Assembly: GCA_036676195.1 (NCBI GenBank)
Contig: JAKFDK010000121.1
Location: forward strand, 1-64,000
Length of the DNA: 64,000 bases
From: JAKFDK01 sp036676195
Lineage (GTDB): Bacteria > Bacillota > Sulfobacillia > Symbiobacteriales > ZC4RG38
Direction of reading: 5' to 3'
Below the pieces are notes generated by a model. The model made no database searches, was not told the DNA's origin, and saw only the letters and a program-made list of their open reading frames with translations. The first letter of the stretch is position 1. The number at the start of each line of letters is the position of its first letter. Made by a program: the position numbers and the translations under genes. This document shows positions 59,987 through 64,000 of the stretch, piece by piece.

Positions 59987-60354
59987 TGGCCGGTCAGGCA
60001 GAGCTTGGGCGAGCGGGCGAGGAGCAGGCTGCCCGCTTTCTCCAGTCCCAGGGTCTTACCCTGGTGGTCCGCAACTGGCGCTGCCGCCTTGGGGAACTCG
60101 ACTTGGTGGCTACAGGTGGCGACCAGGTCGTGTTTGTTGAGGTAAAAACCCGATCCAACAGCCGTTTTGGAGTTCCTGCCGAAGCCGTGGACAGACGAAA
60201 ACAGGTGCGGCTAGTCAAGTTGGCCAACGCCTTCCTGCAGGAGCGGGGCTGGTGCAATCGCCCGGTTCGCTTCGATGTGGTGGCGGTGGGTCCCGCCCCG
60301 GCTGCCGGAGATACCTGGCCGCTGGATTGGATCCAGGACGCGTTTCGTCCCTGA
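59986..60354 (+). CDS. yraN: UPF0102 (YraN) family nuclease-fold protein
   Basis: 122 residues. GRAGEEQAARFLQSQGLTLVVRNWRCRLGELDLVATGGDQVVFVEVKTRS shows the Holliday-resolvase-like fold with the E..ExK residues. Role unknown; the rnhB-yraN-comM order is conserved. Confidence 0.93.
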   Translation: MAGQAELGRAGEEQAARFLQSQGLTLVVRNWRCRLGELDLVATGGDQVVFVEVKTRSNSRFGVPAEAVDRRKQVRLVKLANAFLQERGWCNRPVRFDVVAVGPAPAAGDTWPLDWIQDAFRP

Positions 60355-60411
60355 GGCCGGGCTGGCGCCGGCGGTTGCGCAAGAGGTGTGGCACAGATCG
60401 TCGCCGACAGG

Positions 60412-60440
60412 CCCATCAGGCAGTTCCTGATGGGTCCTTT
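60412..60440 (+). terminator. Terminator after yraN
   Basis: CCCATCAGG, CAGTT loop, CCTGATGGG, then TCCTTTCGATT. Confidence 0.75.
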
Positions 60441-60492
60441 CGATTCTCCGGCATCTTGACTTCACGTTGTTTTCCAGAGGGACGCATTGGCA

Positions 60493-60521
60493 TTTACTAA
60501 CATAAGAGGAAATGCTATACT
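60493..60521 (+). promoter_or_regulatory. Promoter of comM
   Basis: TTTACT (60493-60498), 17-base spacer, TATACT (60516-60521), 20 bases before the GTG start. Confidence 0.7.
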
Positions 60522-60541
60522 TTGCTACGGGGTGAAACAGC

Positions 60542-62023
60542 GTGTTCGTGCGGGTGCAGAGTTTTGCCGTACTGGGGGTAGCCGCCGTCCCGGTGCAGGT
60601 AGAAGTCGACGTCGGAAATGGGTTACCCGCCTTTGAAGTTGTGGGCCTGCCCGACTCCTGCGTGCGCGAGGCCCGAGAGCGAGTGCGGGCAGCCATTCGT
60701 AACTCCGGTGCGGACTTTCCCGCCCGGCGCATCACCATTAACCTGGCACCGGCCAACCTGCGCAAAGTGGGCGGTGGTTTTGACCTGAGCATGGCCCTGG
60801 GCATATTGGCGGCCACCGGCCAGATCCCAGGCATCCGCTTGCAGGGGTTGGGTATTGCCGGCGAACTGGCGTTGGATGGCGCCATACGTCCTGTGCCGGG
60901 TCTCCTGGCCATCGGGATGGCGGCTGCGGCCCTCAACTGCCGGGGGCTGCTGGCGCCGGCGGCGGTGGCGGCCGAAGCGGCCCTGGCCGGTCTGCCCGTG
61001 CTGCCGGCCGCCGAACTGGCCCAGGTGCTGTCATGGTTGCGCAGCGGCGGTGAACCCTCGCCGGTACCGGCAGCCGACCAGGCGCCGGTGGCAGATCCAC
61101 CCGCGGATCTGGCTGAAGTATACGGTCAGGTGGTGGCCCGTCGGGCCCTGGAGGTGGCAGCCGCCGGCCATCATCATTTGCTGCTCCTGGGCCCCCCGGG
61201 CGTGGGAAAAAGCCTGCTGGCCCGCTGCTTGCCAGGCATCCTGCCGCCCTTGAACCGGCCGGAAGCACTGGAAGTTACACGTATCTACAGTGCGGCAGGG
61301 CAGGATCCCGGCGGTCTGATCGTGCACCGGCCCTTCCGGGCTCCACACCACAGCGCCTCCCGCTCGGCACTGCTGGGAGGTGGGTCACCGCCCGGTCCGG
61401 GAGAGCTCAGCCTTGCCCACCGGGGAGTATTATTTCTGGACGAATTGCCTGAGTTCGGGCGGGACTGCCTGGAGGCGCTGCGCCAGCCCCTGGAGGAAGG
61501 GGCAGTGCGGCTGGCTCGGGCGGGGTGGCGACTGACCTTCCCGGCGTCCGTGATGCTGGTGGCGGCCGCCAACCCGTGCCCTTGCGGCTTCGCCGGCGAT
61601 ACGCGCCGCCTGTGTCATTGCCCGCCCGGTATCCCGGAGCGCTACCGGGACCGTCTGAGCGGACCGCTGCTGGACCGCTTTGACCTGCAGGTCCGTCTGG
61701 GCAGTCCAGGTTCTGCCGAATGGAGTGGCGCGCCGGGAGAGGCGTCAGTCTCGGTAGCGGCGCGGGTAGCCGCGGCCCGGTTGCGCCAGGAACAGCGACA
61801 GGGCTGCAGCAACGGCGATTTGCGCCCGCGGGACTTGCACCGCCGGGTGCATCTCCGTCCGGCGGCGGCCCGACTGCTGCAGGAAACTCTCGATCGCCTG
61901 AAGTTCAGCCTGCGTGCCCGCGACCGCAGCCTGAAGGTCGCCCGTACCATTGCCGACCTGGCAGGAAGCACGGAAGTGGAGGCCGAACACCTGGCAGAAG
62001 CACTTCAATACCGGCAGAGCTGA
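60542..62023 (+). CDS. comM: YifB/ComM family Mg-chelatase-like AAA+ ATPase
   Basis: 493 residues. N-terminal Lon S5-like domain (VEVDVGNGLPAFEVVGLPDSCVREARERVRAAI), Walker A LLGPPGVGKSLLARCLPGILPPL, HRPFRAPHHSAS, Walker B LFLDELPEFGRDCLEALRQPLEEG, a zinc-like NPCPCGFAGDTRRLCHCPP, and a C-terminal lid. ComM promotes branch migration during natural transformation in other bacteria. GTG start. Confidence 0.95.
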   Translation: MFVRVQSFAVLGVAAVPVQVEVDVGNGLPAFEVVGLPDSCVREARERVRAAIRNSGADFPARRITINLAPANLRKVGGGFDLSMALGILAATGQIPGIRLQGLGIAGELALDGAIRPVPGLLAIGMAAAALNCRGLLAPAAVAAEAALAGLPVLPAAELAQVLSWLRSGGEPSPVPAADQAPVADPPADLAEVYGQVVARRALEVAAAGHHHLLLLGPPGVGKSLLARCLPGILPPLNRPEALEVTRIYSAAGQDPGGLIVHRPFRAPHHSASRSALLGGGSPPGPGELSLAHRGVLFLDELPEFGRDCLEALRQPLEEGAVRLARAGWRLTFPASVMLVAAANPCPCGFAGDTRRLCHCPPGIPERYRDRLSGPLLDRFDLQVRLGSPGSAEWSGAPGEASVSVAARVAAARLRQEQRQGCSNGDLRPRDLHRRVHLRPAAARLLQETLDRLKFSLRARDRSLKVARTIADLAGSTEVEAEHLAEALQYRQS

Positions 62024-62072
62024 AGCGGGTACAATAGAGGCGGATCCAACCGGCGGTTGGGAGGGATTTGCG

Positions 62073-62288
62073 ATGGTGGATGACCGCCTCATGCACGGCA
62101 AGTCGCCTCTGCGTGATCCGGCCCAGAAACGGTTGGTCGAGGCGGAGGTGCAGGAGCAACAGAATCCGTACAAGACCCCGCCCAGCAATCTGACCCGCAA
62201 CGAACGAACAGGGGCTGTGGATTCCCGCCCCACGCGCCTTATGACCACAGAGCCACTGCAGAGTGCCACTGACGACCAAAAGGTGTAG
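62073..62288 (+). CDS. Small hypothetical protein
   Basis: 71 residues, polar, Pro/Gln/Thr-rich and probably disordered (LRDPAQKRLVEAEVQEQQNPYKTPPSNLTRNERTG). ATG with GGGAGGGA 6 bases upstream, 49 bases after comM. No family recognised. The start signal and separation support a real gene. Confidence 0.55.
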   Translation: MVDDRLMHGKSPLRDPAQKRLVEAEVQEQQNPYKTPPSNLTRNERTGAVDSRPTRLMTTEPLQSATDDQKV

Positions 62289-62448
62289 GACCCGGCGGGG
62301 GCGGTGCCGTCCGCCCCTGCATCGGGTCCCGTGCAGATGGTTGCATGTGGTCTGTGTGTGACAAGGCGGGCCACCCGCCGGACCGCGCAACGGAGGTGGC
62401 GGCAATGGTGGGAGCGGAAAATGCGGCTGCAGGGCAGGGGAAGTTGGC

Positions 62449-62763
62449 ATGGAACAGGACGAGGTGCGGTCGCTGCTGGCGGCGACGGAAGAAGAGATTA
62501 CGGACGATGAGGGACGTGTGCTGGGGGTGGTACGCACTCCGGCTCGTTTCCGGGCCAGCCGGTCTTACCTGAGCAACGGCGGCTACCTGGTGGTGGAAAA
62601 GGACGAGGAAGACAGCAGTTTTGTAGCCATTGAATTCGATGCGCTTTATAACTACAAAACGGGCAAGTATTATCCCTCCGGGTATTCTGCACGCGTATTC
62701 AAAGTAAATGAACTGGACGAAGCGGTGCGGCTGGTGCAGGCCTATCTGACTGCCTCTGAATAG
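62449..62763 (+). CDS. Small hypothetical protein
   Basis: 104 residues, acidic. A predicted beta-rich body: GRVLGVVRTPARFRASRSYLSNGGYLVVEKDEEDSSFVAIEFDALYNYKTGKYYPSGY, then a helix LDEAVRLVQAYL. ATG with GGGGAAG upstream. Its last 22 bases overlap the end of the convergent hydrolase gene. Not recognised. The 160 bases before it hold an inverted repeat (GGGGCGG/CCGCCCC near 62300) and nothing else clear. Confidence 0.65.
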   Translation: MEQDEVRSLLAATEEEITDDEGRVLGVVRTPARFRASRSYLSNGGYLVVEKDEEDSSFVAIEFDALYNYKTGKYYPSGYSARVFKVNELDEAVRLVQAYLTASE

Positions 62764-63641
62764 CCCAGGTCCTTCAGCCATTGCACCACAAGGTGGTTAA
62801 AGTCATCCGGACGTTCTTCGTGGGGCAAATGGCCTGTGTCCGGCCACACGTGTAACTGTCCCGCCGGCAGTTGCTGCGCCATGTGCTGGCCATGGGCCAC
62901 GGGGACCCAGGGATCGTCGGCCCCCCAGACCAGCAGGGCCGGTTGCCGGATCGTGTGAATTTGGCCGGCGAAGCTGCCGAAGTCCATCTCCCGCAGGATG
63001 CGCAGGAAGGTACTGGCGGCGCCGGGGGTGCGGGCAGGCAACAGATAGGACTGTACATCAAGCTCAGTCACCTCGTCACGGCCAGGGCGGGCCGTGCGTA
63101 AGGCTGCCCGCACAAACCGGGCATTAAAGAAGAAATAACGGATCAGGCCCAGACCCACCCCGGGCAGCTTCAGGGCCCATCGGGCTTCCCGAGGCAAGTG
63201 TGATACCACATAGCCGGAGCTGGCCACCAGCAGCAGTGCGGCGACCCGGTCCGGCGCTAGATGGGCCAGGCGCAGGGCGATTTCACCGCCCATGGAATGC
63301 CCGCCCAGAACGACCCGGTTCAGGTCGAGGGCATCCATCCAGTTCAGAACCGACCGGGCCTGATCCCCCAGGGAGTAGCCAGCCGAGCTGGTTTTTGTGG
63401 ACAGGCCGAAGCCAGGTAGATCTGGAGCTACGGTTTTGACGTATTTACCCAATACAGGCATGTTATTTCTCCAGGTATAGGACCACTCCGCCAGCCCGTG
63501 GAGCAGGACCAGCGGTGGACCTGCACCCTGCTCCTGGTAATGCCATACTTCCCCGGATACCGGGATGAACTGACCGGTTTCGGCTACCCCATGCCGCCTG
63601 GCCAGGCGTTGCATTGTCTGTACATATGCCTGAATGTTCAC
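62742..63641 (-). CDS. Alpha/beta hydrolase
   Basis: 299 residues on the reverse strand. Oxyanion strand LVLLHGLAEWSYTW, nucleophile Ser in LGGHSMGGEIALRLA, acid in WGADDPWVPVAHG and His in PDTGHLPHEERP: a complete catalytic triad with a cap domain between about 160 and 230. GTG 63641 with GGAGG upstream; the frame stays open to 63734. Substrate unknown; relatives include esterases, C-C hydrolases and haloalkane dehalogenases. Confidence 0.9.
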   Translation of the reverse strand: MNIQAYVQTMQRLARRHGVAETGQFIPVSGEVWHYQEQGAGPPLVLLHGLAEWSYTWRNNMPVLGKYVKTVAPDLPGFGLSTKTSSAGYSLGDQARSVLNWMDALDLNRVVLGGHSMGGEIALRLAHLAPDRVAALLLVASSGYVVSHLPREARWALKLPGVGLGLIRYFFFNARFVRAALRTARPGRDEVTELDVQSYLLPARTPGAASTFLRILREMDFGSFAGQIHTIRQPALLVWGADDPWVPVAHGQHMAQQLPAGQLHVWPDTGHLPHEERPDDFNHLVVQWLKDLGYSEAVR

Positions 63642-63738
63642 CCAAACACCTCCGTCGGATGGCTCCTTCGACGGCCTGTTATGGCACTCCTGCCTGGGTG
63701 CCATGGCGGCAACCCTTTCCACACCGGAGGGCATCGGC

Positions 63739-63744
63739 TATAAT
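63739..63744 (+). promoter_or_regulatory. -10 element for the peptidase gene
   Basis: TATAAT 58 bases before the TTG start, with a weak TTTCCA-type -35 about 17 bases upstream. Confidence 0.45.
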
Positions 63745-63801
63745 GTGGACTTGAACGCCCATGGGCCGTAACAGAACCACCCCTGCGAGGAGGGGTTCGG
63801 C

Positions 63802-64000
63802 TTGTTCGAGGTGTTGGGCTCCCCGCTGGCCGACGACCTGATTTGCCGGGCTCAGGCCCTGCTGGAAGATCTGGTGGCGGACACGATCCGGATTGCCGAG
63901 ACGCCTGCACCGACCGGTGACGAAGGTGCCCGCGCCCGGCTGGTGGCTGAGCGGATGATCACCGCAGGGGTCCCCGCCGTTGAGATTGACTCTGCCGGCA
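63802..64000 (+). CDS. M20-family metallopeptidase-like protein, N-terminal part only
   Basis: 66 residues before the window edge. VADTIRIAETPAPTGDEGARARLVAERMITAGVPAVEIDSAG resembles the opening of M20/M28 amidohydrolases, where a xxxPAPTGDE-type loop precedes the first metal-binding domain. TTG 63802 follows GGAGGGG by 6 bases. The metal ligands lie beyond the edge, so the family is provisional. Confidence 0.7.
   Translation, partial: MFEVLGSPLADDLICRAQALLEDLVADTIRIAETPAPTGDEGARARLVAERMITAGVPAVEIDSAG

Overview
The window is GC-rich chromosomal DNA from an endospore-forming Firmicute (Clostridia/Limnochordia/Symbiobacteria-like; I cannot name a genus). Evidence: spoVM, spoVS, an alpha/beta-type small acid-soluble spore protein (SASP) next to its germination protease gpr, sigma-H and forespore-type promoters, two T-box leaders, strong AGGAGG-type ribosome sites, and many TTG and GTG starts. 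The backbone follows the Bacillus ylo-ylq order: rpe, spoVM, rpmB, yloU, fakA, recG ... fapR, plsX, fabH/D/G, acpP, fabF, rnc ... smc, ftsY, ylxM, ffh, rpsP, khpA, ylqD, rimM, trmD, rplS, lepB, rbgA, rnhB, yraN, comM.

Layout. 1-8.9 kb: rpe, an orphan cheW, a small membrane protein, spoVM, hslO, rpmB (reverse), asp23-like, fakA, recG, birA and a short bioY. 8.9-11.1 kb (reverse): a compact candidate RiPP locus, made of a 48-residue Cys/Gly-rich precursor, a radical SAM/SPASM maturase, a PqqD-like recognition protein and a two-cluster ferredoxin. 11.2-22.1 kb: aromatic amino acid synthesis, with a Trp-specific T-box and trpEGDCFBA, then a Tyr-specific T-box and aroF-tyrA-aroA. 22.2-29.4 kb: SASP and gpr, two adjacent DNA methyltransferases without a nuclease, an HD-GYP protein, an SLH/3D cell-wall protein, cheX and an unknown gene. 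29.4-41 kb: rsmD, coaD, a coiled-coil protein, a YlbL-type PDZ-Lon protease, yceD-rpmF, then the FapR-controlled fatty-acid/phospholipid block with a DegV (FakB-like) protein, and rnc. 41-46.3 kb: spoVS and a peptide-transport cassette whose binding protein carries an N-terminal stalk domain. 46.4-60.4 kb: smc, SRP, ribosome and tRNA maturation genes. 60.5-64 kb: comM, two small unknown genes, an alpha/beta hydrolase and the start of an M20-like peptidase cut by the window edge.

How the genes work together. Trp supply is sensed on the trp leader and Tyr supply on the aroF leader; TyrA lacks an ACT domain, so RNA-level control may carry much of the Tyr feedback. A FapR operator lies at the start of fapR-plsX-fabH, and fakA plus degV would feed exogenous fatty acids into PlsX. 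The most novel-looking item is the radical SAM peptide locus inserted head-to-head with the trp leader, next to a bioY that lacks its C-terminal third. No CRISPR array, rRNA, tRNA or insertion sequence was seen.
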